Origin: Chamaecrista fasciculata
Taxonomy: Eukaryota > Streptophyta > Magnoliopsida > Fabales > Fabaceae
Length of the DNA stretch: 64,000 nucleotides
NCBI GenBank assembly: GCA_003254925.1
Contig: QANZ01015676.1
Coordinates: 1 to 64,000, forward strand
Direction of reading: 5' to 3'
Of this stretch, positions 34,512 to 46,678 are shown one piece after another. The translations under genes and the position numbers were made by a program. The notes beneath the pieces are model-generated. The model was not told the origin of the DNA, did no database searches, and saw only the letters and a program-made list of their open reading frames with translations. Positions within the stretch are counted from its first letter, which is position 1, and each line of letters starts with the position of its first letter.

Positions 34512-37500
34512 CTCCCCTGCAAACTCAAGGGAGGGAAACGAACATTGAGTTTGAAACGCAGCTCCTGAAAGCGAGACTTGGGCAAAGGTTTGGTGAGAAG
34601 ATCAACAATTTGGTCCTTTGCTGATAAATGACATATTGAGACAGCTTTCATTTGAACCTTTTCTCTAATAAAACATAAGTCTAGCTCAAGATGTTTCATG
34701 CGAGAGTGAAGAATGGGGTTGGCAGATAAGAGAACTGTGCTTAAGTTATCACAGTAAATGATAGGAGGCTCAACACATAAAGGAAAATGAAGCTCATGAA
34801 ACAAGGATTTTAACCAAGTGATTTTAGAAACAACTTGAGCCAAAGCACGATATTCTGCTTCAGTTGATGATCGAGACACTGTGGGCTGCTTCTTGGAGGA
34901 CCAAAATACACACAATAGCCTGAAGTGGATCGTCTATCTATGATATCAGATGCCCAATCAGCATCAAATAGACTTGATAATCTGTTGGAAGAGGAAGCAT
35001 GAAGGGTGAGGCCCATGGTTTTTATTCCTTGAAGATAGCGAAGAATCCTCTTGACACATTGTCAATGTTCAGTGAGAGGACGATGCATAAATTGACTAAC
35101 TTTATTAACCGAGTATGCTAAGTCTGGGCGAGTCACACACATGTATTGAAGAGCACCAACAATGGATCTGTACAATGAAGGATTGTCAAAAACATCAGTA
35201 CCTGTGTTGTTGAATTTAGTATTTGATGCCATCGGGATAGGCTGAGGTTTGGCTAAGTGCATGTTGGCTTTTTGAAGTAACTTAGTGGCATATTTTGTTT
35301 GACTGAGATGAAGTCCTCCAGAAGGTAACTTGGAAGCTTGAATGCCAAGAAAGTAGTGAATGTCCCCCAAATCCATAAGTGCAAATTGACAGTTGAGAGT
35401 GTGAATAAGGTGAGAAAGTTCAGTAGGGGCACTGCTAGTAAGAATAATGTCATCGACATAAACAAGGAGATAAGTAACAGAGGTTGGAGTGAACTTAACA
35501 AATAAGGAATTGTCACTATGAGTGTTGGTAAAACCAAGGGATCGAAGGGTAATGGTAAGCTTCTCAAACCAAGCTCTAGGAGCTTGTTTGAGACCATACA
35601 ATGACTTGTGAAGTCTGCATACTGTGGAAGAGTCACCCTTGATGAATCCTGGAGGTTGAGACATATAAACTTCCACATGAATCACTCCCTCTGGAGAAAG
35701 ACATTTGTAACCTTTGTATTTGGAACAATAACCAAGAAAAACACATTGTTTGGAACAAAATTCAAGTTTATTATGATTATAGGATCGAAGATGAGGGTAG
35801 CATGCACAACCAAAAACTTTAAAATAGGAGTAATCAGGGGAAGTGGTGTATAAAGTGGCAAATGGTGATGAATTATGAAGAGTTGGTGTAGGTAGACGGT
35901 TAATGACATGTATGGCAGTTGAAAAAGCTGCATTCCAAAATTTTTGAGGTAGAGAAGCTTTGGCAAGTAAAGAAAGACCCATTTCCACAATATGTCTATG
36001 CTTTCTTTCAGCTAAGCCATTTTGCTCGGGTGTATAGGGACATGACATGCGATGGAGAATCCCATTTTCATTAAAAAAGGATGTGAGAGCAATGAATTCA
36101 CCCCCTCCATCAGATTGGAAAGCTTTGATTTTACTGTGAAATTGAGTTTCAACCATGACTTTGAATTGTTTGAAAACAGATGCTACTTCAGATTTTTTCT
36201 TAAGTAAATAAAGCCAAGTGAATCTTGTATATGCATTAGTAAATATGACATAATACAGAAAACCATCTATAGATACATGTGTTGGACCCCAAATATTTGA
36301 GTGGATCAATTCAAAAGGATGAGAATAGACGGTATCATATGAAGAAAAGGGAAGGTTGTGAGATTTAGAAATGCAACAAATAGAACATAAACTAGAACTT
36401 TTATTATAACTGGCCACATTACAAGCATTCAGTACATGATTGACAGTAGATGTAGAAGCATGACCAAGGCGACAATGCCATAGATTAAATAAAGACTCAG
36501 AACAAGAAGACTTGGAAGACAGAAGAGCAGTGACACAAGATGATGTAGGTGAGACAGCAGAATAGTGAGCTTGCAGAGGCAATTTATCAAAAACATAGAG
36601 ACCATTCCTAAGAGTGCCCTGAATTAAAACTCTCTTGGTATCCTGACATTTGACAAAGCAAGAGTTAGAATGAAACTCAAAGAAGACAGGATTATCAGTA
36701 GTGAATTGAGAAACACTAAGTAAGTTTTTAGAAGCTTGAGGAACATGTAAGACATTAGGCATAAGAAGAGAATGAGAAGGGGAAATCTGTACTTTAGTGC
36801 TACCTATATGTTTAATAGAGATACCTGAACCATTTGCCAAATGAAGTTGTTCTGTGCCTCCATATTCATAAGGACTACCAAGATTGCTAATGGAAGAAGA
36901 AACATGATTATTGGCACCAGAATCTGGATACCAGGAGGAGTCAAAAGGCATATCTGGAGAGGTTAATAAAGCCTGAATAGGTGGGTTAGTACCAAAACGA
37001 TTGTTGTTGTAACTGGAAGGTCTAGGAAAGGAAGAATCATGGGAGAAAGGACTAATATAGTTGTGGTTAAATCGATGATAGCACTGCCATGCCATGTGTC
37101 CTCCACGACCACAAACTTGACATTGAAGTCTGGAATTACCAAAGCGACCTCCACGACCACGGCCTCCTCTGAAGTTATTGCGACCACCAAATCTGCCCCC
37201 TTGATGCTGAGGGGAAGTAGGGAAGCGAGGAGTAGGAGAAGAGGGTTGAGAGAAAGGTTTGGACACTTTGGGAGCTTGAGAACTTTGAGTTTGAGCAAGA
37301 TTTGCACTAACAGCAGTGGAGGTGGTCTCTTGAACTTTTCTATACGTTCCTCTTGTGCAATCAACAAACTTTCAATAGCATTGACAGCATATGAATCTAT
37401 ACGAGAAGTAACAAACACGACAAAGCCATTATAGTCTTCAGGAAAGCCCTCTAGTATAGCTTCAATATTGTCAGTAGAGGAAACTTCATAACCGACAGAG

Positions 37501-37978
37501 AAAAGGCTATCAATAATTTTTTTAAGTTTCAAGAGATACTCTGAGCAAGTCATGGAGCCTTTCTTGTGATTGCGAAGCTGAGTTTTGAGTTGATGAATTT
37601 TGGCTTTGGTTTGAGAAGCAAAGAAAATGTCAAGTTGGTTCCAGACTTGAAAAGAATACTCACAACCAACCATGCGAGTGTGAAGACTATCAGACATTGA
37701 GGCAAGAAGCCAAGATAATAAGAGTTGATCTTGTTGTTCCCAGCTTAAAAATTCTTCACTGAGATTGTCAGCTTCAGCATCTGCAGGAGTTTTAAATTTC
37801 TGAGGAATGGCTTGAGCGCCAAGAAGAAACTTTTGCAGCTTATAGCCTTTAATGGTGGCCATAGCTTGCTGTTTCCAGGGAAGGCAATTGTCATCGGTTA
37901 GCTTGATAGAGACTGGGTGAGGGTCAAATTTCTGAGCAACAAGAGTAGAGGGAAGAATAGATGGAATGGAGGGTGAAG

Positions 37979-40409
37979 TGTTGGAGATTGTGCCCTAGGG
38001 CCAATCATTTTATAAATATGTTTTGAACATATTAATTAATTTATGGAGATAAATTAATGGTTATCATATTATTAGCGTGTTTACTATGATAACAATCCTT
38101 GATTAATTATATGATAAATAATCTAAAACTGTCCCTGGTCGATCATTCACGTGGGAGCGTAAATGAACCAAGACCAGCATGACCTCGGTGTATAGAGATA
38201 CATGCACTAGATGCTTCTCGAGAGTCATGATGCAATTATGTAAGGGTTACAAGTTGCTGGACCGACCCGGAGAGTCCTGCATGGGTTTAGTCATAAGCGA
38301 GCCTCTCCTGTACACCTGTCATGATAGCCTTAGACCTGAGGTCTTGACTATTCCGGCATTGTAGTTGTCAGACTTTGGCCTAGTCTAACGTTGCCCGTAA
38401 CAGGGTAGCCATAAGGGCTAGGTACGGGTTTGGTTGATTGCCGTGCTGAGGAATGTGGTTGACCAAGATGGGATTTTGTCCCTCATTAAGATGAGAGATA
38501 TTTAACTGGGCCCCTCGATGAGTCTGTCCAAGGAATGTGTGGCCACACAAGGATATGGGACTAACTCAGGAAATCGAGAAAGTTGTGGTTTGGATTATGG
38601 ATGACAATCCCGTGCCTAATCCAGGACCAAAATATCGTGAGACAATAGGAATTATGACAAGGTGGTACTTAGGTTAAGTCGTTAACGTTAAAGCGATAAC
38701 TCGCGTGTTTTGGGTAGTCGTGATGGCTTGCTAGAGTCCGCTCTCGACTTGTGAGTCATAAAAATGACTTGCTGCCAACTTCACGTGAGGCCTGCTGGGT
38801 CACACATGAGCAGGATCAAGATGCCGCACTGGGACACGAATTAGGGTTAATTCGTGAGTCACTTCGGTGACACAATTTAAGACATAGCTAAATGTCTTAG
38901 GACATTGAATCTTGTCTTAAATAAATATCTATGAATATGACATTTAAATTAGTTGGACAAATATATATATATATATATTAATTGTAAATAGTTTACAATT
39001 AAATTCTTGTTTAAAATATTAGGGAATAATAAATTAAATAGATTTCCTAAAAGTTAGGAGATTATTGATTTATTAAATTCACTAATATTTGGGATAACAA
39101 GATAATGGGGTGGCGCCCTTTTTGGTCTAATTTAATTAATGAAAATGTTTTGTTAATTAAATAAAGATAACAAGATTTGAATTTGAATTCAAGATATGAT
39201 TTTGATTTCAAGATTCAAATTTGAATTAAGATATTAGGGTAATATTTTAATTCAATATTATTAGGGAATTTGAATTCAAAATTCAAATTTGAATTAAAGA
39301 TATTAGGGTAATATTTTAATTCAATAATGAATTTAAATTCAAGGATTATCTTTTTGAAAAGATTCTGGATCTGAAATATTAAAGTAATATTTTAATTCAA
39401 TAATCTTTAAAAGATAACTAGTAGGATATAATTACCTAAAGAGTTTGGGTTGTTATGAAATTCCCTTCTTGAAGATGAGGAGTATGGCGCATATCTTAAA
39501 TTTCTTGGGGAGCAAGATTTGATCTTGTGTTTTGAATTTAAAGATATGGGCCAAATCGAATTTCCTAATTAAAATTATTAAAGTAATATTTTAATTATAA
39601 AATTTAAAAGCCTCATGACTCATTCCAACCAATAGGATTTAAGGAATCAAGATTTGGTTTCAAGATTTGATCTTGTAGACCAAGATTTCGATTTACCCAT
39701 TAAGTTTTTGAATTATAATATTAGTGTAATATTATAAATCAAAGATATTGGGAATCCTTATCCAAGATTTGAGGGATTCACTAAATAGTTTAGTAAAACC
39801 CAAACTCTAGGAATGAGAAGCTATATAAACACACATGCATAAGGGAAGGTAACCAATGAATTTTGTGAGACAAAATTTCGCCTAGTTCTTCCTAGAGAGA
39901 GAAGAAAATTGCCAAGCTTAAGTTTTAGAGAGAGAAAGTCGAGTTCTTCTTTAGAGAGAGAATATTGACCTAAACCCTAAAACACCTAGCTCCTTGTGCT
40001 TGTTTTTGCGCCACTCTAGGGAATTCAAGAAAGGGTCCTTGAAATTCCACTTTTGTTTTGAAGATTCAAGAAGTGTTCTTAAGTCTCAACCGTTTGTTCT
40101 TGAACATTCAAGAACTGTTCTTGAGCATTCAAGATTCATAGATAACTGTTCCCGTTTTCACTTGGGAAGAAGTGAAGGAGGCTAGCACCTGGGCATCTGC
40201 CAAACTGCTCGTGTGGATCACCGGTAGAGGAAGGACACTCAAAGTGGACTTCTCAATTCGCAAGTTCATACGCACCGATTAAATTATGGTAAATTTCTTT
40301 CCTTAACTGATATAAATGTTGATAGTGGATCCTGGAGAGGAATCATAGGGAAGCCAAAAATTTTAATTTACCGTGTTTTCCGCTGCGCCAACCCTATGAT
40401 TTCCCAACA
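37979..40409 (+). mobile_element. Solo LTR of a large-LTR retrotransposon, nested in the Copia leader
   Basis: 2431 bp bounded by TGTTGGAGATTGTGCCCTAG and GATTTCCCAACA, with the 5-bp duplication TGAAG on both sides (37974-37978 and 40410-40414). The TG...CA ends, size and terminal sequence fit the long LTRs of SIRE/Maximus-type Copia elements (from memory). There is no internal region, so it probably arose by LTR-LTR recombination. It lies between the host Copia's primer site and gag, so it is younger than that element. The 1-40 fragment is of the same family. Interior repeats of GATATTAGGGTAATATTTTA are seen at 39220-39390. Confidence 0.85.
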
Positions 40410-40493
40410 TGAAGATGTAGCTGCGTTTGCAGCAGAGGTGGCAGAAATTGGGGAATCTGCCATGACACAGGCTAGAACCAGGCTCTGATACCA

Positions 40494-40739
40494 TAATGGA
40501 GAATCAGAAGAAATGGAAAATATTGTATATTTCCTTGATTCTTTCCATTTACAGAATGGGAAAATATATACTGTAATGACAAAAACAGAATGTTCTAGAT
40601 TTCAGAAATCATACAGCTGTCCTAATGCCTAATGAATTATGGAATATGCTCTTGTTATGACAGCTGTGAGTTATGCTGATATTTTGTAGGTTTGGATACA
40701 ATGTGGTTTGGAGTGTGGTCTGGATGCTTATCCTCAATA
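40494..40739 (-). repeat. 5' LTR of the Copia element
   Basis: 246 bp, direct repeat of 34264-34511, immediately followed (minus strand) by the initiator-Met tRNA primer site at 40481-40493. Confidence 0.92.
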
Positions 40740-40744
40740 GTAAC

Positions 40745-41860
40745 GACTCCCACTTTGAGAAAATTGTTGAGTCCAGGACACCTTATAAGACTTTAGAATA
40801 TTAGACTCTTCAATTTCAAAAATTAGCTTTTGAAGTGTAATTATCCTAAGAGTTTAAACTCATTACAAACTTACAATGGTGCTTTCATTGAGGTTGGAAA
40901 ACCACACTACTAAAAATTATTAGTTATTAAGATTAGAGAACCTAAAATCTTATAAAGTACTTTATACCCAAGAACCTCTTTAATGGAGGACTTGTTAAAT
41001 GGTTCATCCTAAATATATAGTTTTTTTTTAATATTTTAATGTTGTGACAAATTATTATTTTTGCAAATAATATTTAATATATTTTTATATTCTTTAATAC
41101 TCTATGTTTTATCTTATATTAATATATAATTGATAGATTGATCAACGTAACTAATAAAATATAATATAGAAATACACAATTAATTCAAACAATTCTCAAA
41201 ATTTATTCTTATTTTTAAAAGTTAAGAATAATATGTACAAATAGCTTGATGCATACAATATGAAGACGTACGTACATGTGTCCAAATATGATTGAAGATA
41301 AGAAGTGGGGTTGATAAGAGCTAGAGATCAATTAATGAATTCAATGGTTCATTGCATATTCTTTGGGAGATTCTTACAAGTTACAAGAGAATACAATACT
41401 AAAACAATATATAAACATCAATCACATTGAAGTCTCACTCCAATAATAACAAGTGATTGCCAAAAAGAGACAGCTTCACCATTTGAAGTTTTTTAATTTG
41501 CGACATCCTTTTCTATACTTCATTTGTCATTTTGTCTCTACCCATTTTCGAACATTGAATTTGAACATGCTAGCTTCAATACTTGGCCAGAAACACCACA
41601 ACATTATTCTCGATCAAATTGAAATTGGAATTTTTCTTATTCTTTTATAAATTCATATAACATTTCTAAGTTGATTATTACAAGAAGTTAAAACAAACCC
41701 TACCTAAAAGTCACTACTTGTTTAATATTTTTATGTTGTCTTCACACATTAATTACAGCGATTTTTTATTATGTAATAATCTCAAAAAATAAAAGATTTA
41801 CATTTTAAAGTTTATATACATTATATTACCAAATCATAAGGGGAATTATCTTGAATTGAC
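40745..41860. other. AT-rich intergenic DNA
   Basis: No exon recognised. CACACTACTAAAAATTATT at about 40903 recalls a CACTA end, but there is no partner end. Confidence 0.35.
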
Positions 41861-41864
41861 TCTG

Positions 41865-42165
41865 ATGAAATAATAAAAATATGACCAATTTTATTTATTT
41901 AATCGATTGTAAAATAAGCATTGCATTTTTGGAATTTCGATTTAACTTTATTTGTTGACGATCCGAACTGATCAATGGAGAAATTACTCTTACAAAGTAA
42001 CACATAACTCTGGACTCATCACATTCGAATTTGAAACGAGAAAAATATGATAACATTCAATAATTTGGAATTAAAATAATTTTTTTTCCAACATTTAGAA
42101 AATATAAATATTTTGAAATATAAAGGACCAAAATGGCAATTAATGCACAGGACCACAATGAGCCT
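41865..42165. mobile_element. Half of a fold-back family B element
   Basis: Right-arm phrases only: AACTCTGGACTCATCACATT, TTTGAAACGAGAAAAATATG and GACCAAAATGGCAATTAATG. The left arm is missing or unrecognisable. Confidence 0.4.
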
Positions 42166-42533
42166 TGACCAATTAACAAATTCAATGATCAAATCTTATA
42201 CCACATATATAAAAAATAACATATGCAATTAGCTAGTTTTGAACCTTAAAAAGAAAAACAATAAGATTGAATTATTTAACATAAAAAATGTGTCACTTTC
42301 TTTTAATTACCTCTATAATGTATAATCTGAACCTTAATTGCCATACAACACAATCACCAAAAGGACACCAAAAAATCACAGGAACAAACCGCGTACACTC
42401 CAATATTTCCAATATCTCCTTTAATATCCACTACAATTTCGTTACAAAAATTCCTTCTTTTTTTTTTAATTATCATACACATATATATAGATATAAATTA
42501 AAATTTATTACAATATGATCACCTCTCCAAAGT

Positions 42534-45016
42534 TCAAATTGAATACCGATGAGAAACAACAACACTTGTGGTATGTGTAGAAGAAGATGAAGTGGGTGAA
42601 TTTGAATGATCCGCCACTTCACTCCGATTTGAATGCTCACTATATTGCTTGAACTCAATCTTTGCCGGTGCCGGTACCGGCGCGTGTGTCACCACCGCTG
42701 CCGGATGTGCTGCCACCGGTGCGTAAATCCCCGAAGGTGGCGGTGCAGCCAATTTCGCCGCCACGTCAAATGACGATTTTGAAGTAGTAACCGCCGTCGT
42801 TGCATATTCCGGCGGCTGCACGATGATGTTGCCAACAATCACAAAAGGACCCGTTTGAGAATTCCCATTGTTAGCATGGTGGCTTGGCCTCCTTGCGTGC
42901 AATCGAAATTTCTATAAAAAAAATAATTAAAACTTTAATTAAGTTTGATTTACATTTTAAACCCAATATGTTTTTAACTAAGTTGACAATTCGATCTTTA
43001 AACGATATATTGTATAATTTAATTCATAAAAAAATTAAAATAATATATTTATTAATTTTTTTATGGATTAAATTATATATTTTAATATTTCAAGAATTAA
43101 ATTGGTAGCTCCATTTTTAAGAACCTATTTATTAATTTATTCTATGAAGACTGATACTATTATTTACAAACCTGTAAATGGCTTTTAACTTCGTCATTTG
43201 TGAGGCCATCAACTTTCATCATCTCCCTGATCTGCTTTGGTGTCGCACCTGCAAAAATTAATACCAATATCATCAAAATTAAAAATATATATACACTTTT
43301 CTAAATATATCAAAATTAAGAATTAAATTTGCCAAATTTGGATTTTATTTTATTAATATTCATATATATATATACTTACAATCTGCACCACCAAGTTGGT
43401 GAAGAGCCATCAAGAATCGTTTATGCAAGTCCTGCGACCAACATCGTCTCTGTTTCCTCTGACTCTGTTCTTCTTTCTTCTCGTTTCTCACATTGTTTCC
43501 GGTGGCTCCTCCCGCCGTTGAACTCGCCGGCGGCGAGGAAGGTGTTTTAGTAACACTTGCCTCTCTGTGAAATGGCTGGAAAGCACCCCCATTTCGCTTC
43601 ACTTCCAAAACTGACGCTTTTTTCGTAAGGACATCCTGAGATTTCGTTGCTAAAGAAATTAGTATAATCCATTTCTGTCACTACTTTGTCGTCGCAATAA
43701 AACAGAGCATTGTTTATTTCTGAGTAAACTACCAAATTGGTCCCTGGATTATTGCCTCGCTGACAGATTGGTCCTTAAATTTAGGAAATTGACAAATAGG
43801 TCCCCGAATTTTTCTAACGAGTCAAACAGGTCCCCGAAATTTTCTAACGTTAGTCAAATAGGTCCTCGAATAACATGCACAGAAGGACCTATTTGACAAA
43901 TGTTAGAAAAATTCGGGGACCTATTTGTCAATTTCCTAAATTCGGGGACCAATCTGTCAGCGAGTCAATAATCCAGGGACCAATTTAGTAGTTTACTCGT
44001 TTATTTCTTGAGTAAAATCATTTTTTAATCCATAAAATTGTACTAAATTTCAAATTTAATCAAGAGTAAACTAACAATTTAATCCCTGAAAAACTACTAA
44101 TTTATCAACTTAATCCTTAAAAGATTATAATATACAGTTTAATCTCAGAAGAATAAAATGATATATTTTTAAGTTTCTGAAGGATTAAAATGATATACTA
44201 TTTAGTTTTAGAAAAGACTAATAAATATACTCTTTTGATCTTTTAAGAAATAAACTATATATTTCAATCTTTCAAGAATCAAGTTGTCACTTCGGTGATC
44301 TTTCAAAGACTAAATTGTTAGTTTACTCATTTAATCATTATATATTGAAAATATATGCCTAATATCTCAATTATAAAAATTAAATAGTTAATATTCCTAA
44401 AAAATTAGGAACTAAAATATATTTTTACTATACAAGGACTAAATTATAATTATAAAATAGATTAAGGGGATAAAAATTAAATTTACTCTTTAGTTATTAT
44501 TGATGGTACCTCTTTGACAGGGGATTGTGGATTCCAGAGCTGTACGGATCTGAGCCAATCCGATTTCCCTTTATTATTATCAGTGTTCTTGGTGTTCTTC
44601 ATATTCTTAATCTTATCCTCTTTGGCAATCTTGGGTTTATGCGAATGTTGCTCATCTTCATCATTATCATCATCATCGAAGCAATATTCCGATGATGATG
44701 TCCTTTTCTTAATCGGAAATATGAACTCCTCCAAAACAGGGCTTTCCGATGATGTCTGTCCCGACGAACACTCCGACGGCGTTGTTCCACGCCTGCAAGC
44801 TTCAATGGCTGCATAAAGAAAAAACATGAAAACCCAGAAATAAAAGAAGGATCTTTATGGGTTTAGAGTACAATCGAGGCTTGAAAATCAAAAGGGTATT
44901 GCTATTTTTTTGAAACCTTGTGTGATGAGTTCTAAGGAAAGAGGAAGCTCTCTGGAAAAGACTTGAATTTTGCGTCGTTCTGCTTCTAAGGCTTGAATGT
45001 AGTGAGGGTACCCCAT
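42534..45016 (-). CDS. HHO: GARP (G2-like) transcription factor, HHO/NIGT1 (HRS1 homolog) group
   Basis: Nuclear DNA-binding protein; relatives repress nitrate-uptake and phosphate-starvation genes (family knowledge). Minus-strand exons 45016-44917, 44808-44510, 43635-43380, 43248-43172, 42911-42534 are phase-consistent and give 369 residues ending in TGA. Exon 1 has the family's N-terminal helix ([20 protein letters not shown]), exon 2 an acidic stretch (DDDDNDEDE) at about residues 85-94 and SVQLWNP, exon 3 [11 protein letters not shown] (about 145-155). The GARP domain spans about 193-253: [35 protein letters not shown] and the hallmark [13 protein letters not shown], split by introns after LGGAD and after SHLQ. 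The tail is Ala/Pro/Ser-rich. Intron 2 holds a 279-bp MITE. The N-terminus is most like HHO5/HHO6, but that assignment is tentative. Confidence 0.92.
43720..43998. mobile_element. MULE-like MITE in HHO intron 2, perfect 10-bp target duplication
   Basis: Ends GAGTAAACTACCAAATTGGT and, inverted, GAGTAAACTACTAAATTGGT. GTTTATTTCT is repeated exactly at 43710-43719 and 43999-44008. The arms hold the unit GGTCC(C) four to five times. Same family of ends as the 2.46-kb element at 49641-52097. It lies 85 bp upstream (gene sense) of exon 3. Confidence 0.88.
44010..44470. repeat. Degenerate fold-back repeat in HHO intron 2
   Basis: Repeated units AACAATTTAATCC, AACTTAATCCTTAAAAGATT and complements (AAGACTAAATTGTTAGTTTAC) suggest an old inverted-repeat element of the 'GGTCC' type. 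No clean ends. Confidence 0.4.
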
Positions 45017-45114
45017 CTTATTATAAGGCTGCATTATTTTCTGACTGAAAATCGTTGGATTTTAGAGTTTTTGTGAGGTTTGGTGGATCTGTGAGGAAAA
45101 AGGAAGGAATGAAT

Positions 45115-45131
45115 ATATATATATATATATA
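45115..45131 (-). promoter_or_regulatory. TATA-rich core promoter of HHO gene
   Basis: (AT)n run followed on the minus strand by nothing but leader sequence to the ATG at 45016, about 100 bp away. It is preceded by a CTCTCT tract, common in plant core promoters. Confidence 0.4.
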
Positions 45132-45472
45132 AGAGAGAGAGAAGAGAAAGCATTGAGGGATCCGACGACCCAACAAATAGAGAAAGAGACCAAAGAGGGG
45201 GCTTCTCAATGAAGAATATGGGATCTGTGAAGAATCAAAAATTCGGAATAAACTTGAAAACTAGGAAGCATCATTCACACTTCAATTCACAGAGATTAAA
45301 TATTTTTCTTTTTATAATTATTGAGGAAAAGATATAGTTACCACAGAGAGAGAGAGAGGGGTAAATAGATCGAATGGTGTGTAAAAAGAAAAGGAGAAAA
45401 TATATCGAGGCCGGGGCGTCGCGTACAAAACGAATCTTTTGGTGGAATTTTAATGTCTTTCTATCTCTAGAC

Positions 45473-45474
<2 letters not shown>

Positions 45475-45516
<42 letters not shown>
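45475..45516. repeat. (GA)n microsatellite upstream of HHO
   Basis: About 20 GA units, with a shorter GA run at 45344-45359. GA repeats near plant promoters can bind BBR/BPC proteins (family knowledge). The open frames here are chance. Confidence 0.85.
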
Positions 45517-45519
<3 letters not shown>

Positions 45520-45860
45520 GACAGAAAGCGAGAGTGTAGCTTCTAATATTGGAAAACCAAAAAATAAAAATACTTTGAAATGAAAAATAATAATATGTTT
45601 TGTTTGATTTCTCTCCATAATACTTAACATTAATATAGTCAAGTCAATGAAGTGAACGAATATTATTTTACATTTTCATTGTTGTTACCAAAAACTACTT
45701 TTAAAGCATCGTATATATGTTTTTAGGTTTAACAAGTTTTTATGTTAGAAAGGGGGCTCCTTTATAAATGATACACCAATTTTAAAAGTGTTGTAAAAGA
45801 TAGTATACAAATATTGTGAGGGGAAGTGGCTCCATTTTGTGTCCAACTTAATTAAATTCA
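45520..45860. other. HHO upstream region, no gene
   Basis: Nothing recognised. Confidence 0.4.
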
Positions 45861-46212
45861 GGCGAAAGTGTATTTTTTGTCTCATATTTTTTTACTTAAG
45901 TTTTAATTTGGTCCTGTAATTTTTTTTGTTACACTTTTAGTCTTATACCTTTTGTTCAACTGAAGAATTGGTCTCTCATATCTTTTTTTGTTATAGATTT
46001 AGTCTTATATCTTTGCAAAAAATTTTACTTTTTGTCTCACAATGTAAAACCTTTTTACAAAGATGTGAGACCAATTCTACAACATAATCAAATGATATGA
46101 GACTAATTCTGCAACCTGAGAAAAACTATAAGACCAAAAGTGTAACAAAAGAAATTATTGGACCAAATTGATACCTGAATAAAAATTATAGGACTAAAAG
46201 TTCACTTTGACC
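45861..46212. mobile_element. MITE family F2 copy
   Basis: Ends GGCGAAAGTGTATTTTTTG and, inverted, GGTCAAAGTGAACTTTTAG. The arms repeat TTGGTCTC(TC)ATAT as in 5821-6137. Confidence 0.7.
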
Positions 46213-46449
46213 TTAAATATATAATTCAGGATTAGGATAAGGGTTAAAGGAAGAGTAGGAGAGTACTACAAGATTACGATTGGCAGCATAATATGGTAAT
46301 TACAAAAGAGTCCTCTCTAGAAATAACTTGGTCAATTTTACTATGTGCTTTTTTTCCTGAATTTTTTTAATATGTTGGGTCATGTCATTTATAGCCAGTA
46401 ATGTTGTTTGGACCGTTTGAATTAGATTGGACTGTTGTCCAAAAAAAAA

Positions 46450-46658
46450 AGATTGTACAATGTGAAACTTTTTGTAAAAATATGAGACCAATTCTGTAAC
46501 CCAATCAAAAGATATGAGACAAAAAGTGAAACAAAAAAAATGAGACCAAATTGAGACTTGAGTAAAAGATATGAGATCAAAAGTGCAACAAAAAGAAACG
46601 ATACAAGACCAAATTGAAATATAAACAAAAGATATGAAATCAAAAGTGAACTTTAACC
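46450..46658. mobile_element. Partial MITE family F2 copy, duplicated with its flank
   Basis: Only the right arm is present (ATGAGACCAATTCTG ... AAAGTGAACTTTAACC). The next bases, ATAATTTAGGATTAGGATAA, also follow the 45861-46212 copy (ATAATTCAGGATTAGGATAA), so the end and its flank were duplicated together. Confidence 0.6.
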
Positions 46659-46678
46659 TTAAATCTATAATTTAGGAT

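Larger units (their letters stand above)
34264..40739 (-). mobile_element. Copia LTR retrotransposon (fossil) with a nested solo LTR
   Basis: Minus-strand element. LTRs: 34264-34511 (3') and 40494-40739 (5'), with the 5-bp target duplication GTAAC at 34259-34263 and 40740-40744. The primer site TGGTATCAGAGCC lies directly beside the 5' LTR, and GCAGGGGAG precedes the 3' LTR. Parts in Copia order: gag (about 36963-37862), then pol between about 34379 and 37266 with a zinc knuckle (CQVCGRGGHMAWQC), protease (DSGANNHVS), integrase, reverse transcriptase (YVDDI) and RNase H (EAEYRAL). It is broken, with several breaks, and is about 4.0 kb without the inserted LTR, shorter than usual. The LTRs are about 96% alike by eye, suggesting an insertion on the order of a million years or a little more ago. 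Confidence 0.92.

Noticed and set aside
39994-40185. 63-codon frame with repeated FVLEHSR-like units
   Set aside because: Lies inside the solo LTR and arises from internal DNA repetition.
40903-40925. CACTA transposon end
   Set aside because: Only one loose CACTACTAAAAAT match, without a partner end or iterated subterminal motifs.
42288-43108. Plus-strand frames overlapping the HHO gene
   Set aside because: Antisense to, or outside, well-supported exons; no family resemblance.
44514-44816. 100-codon plus-strand frame
   Set aside because: Exact antisense of HHO exon 2; the exon is supported by splice phase and family motifs.
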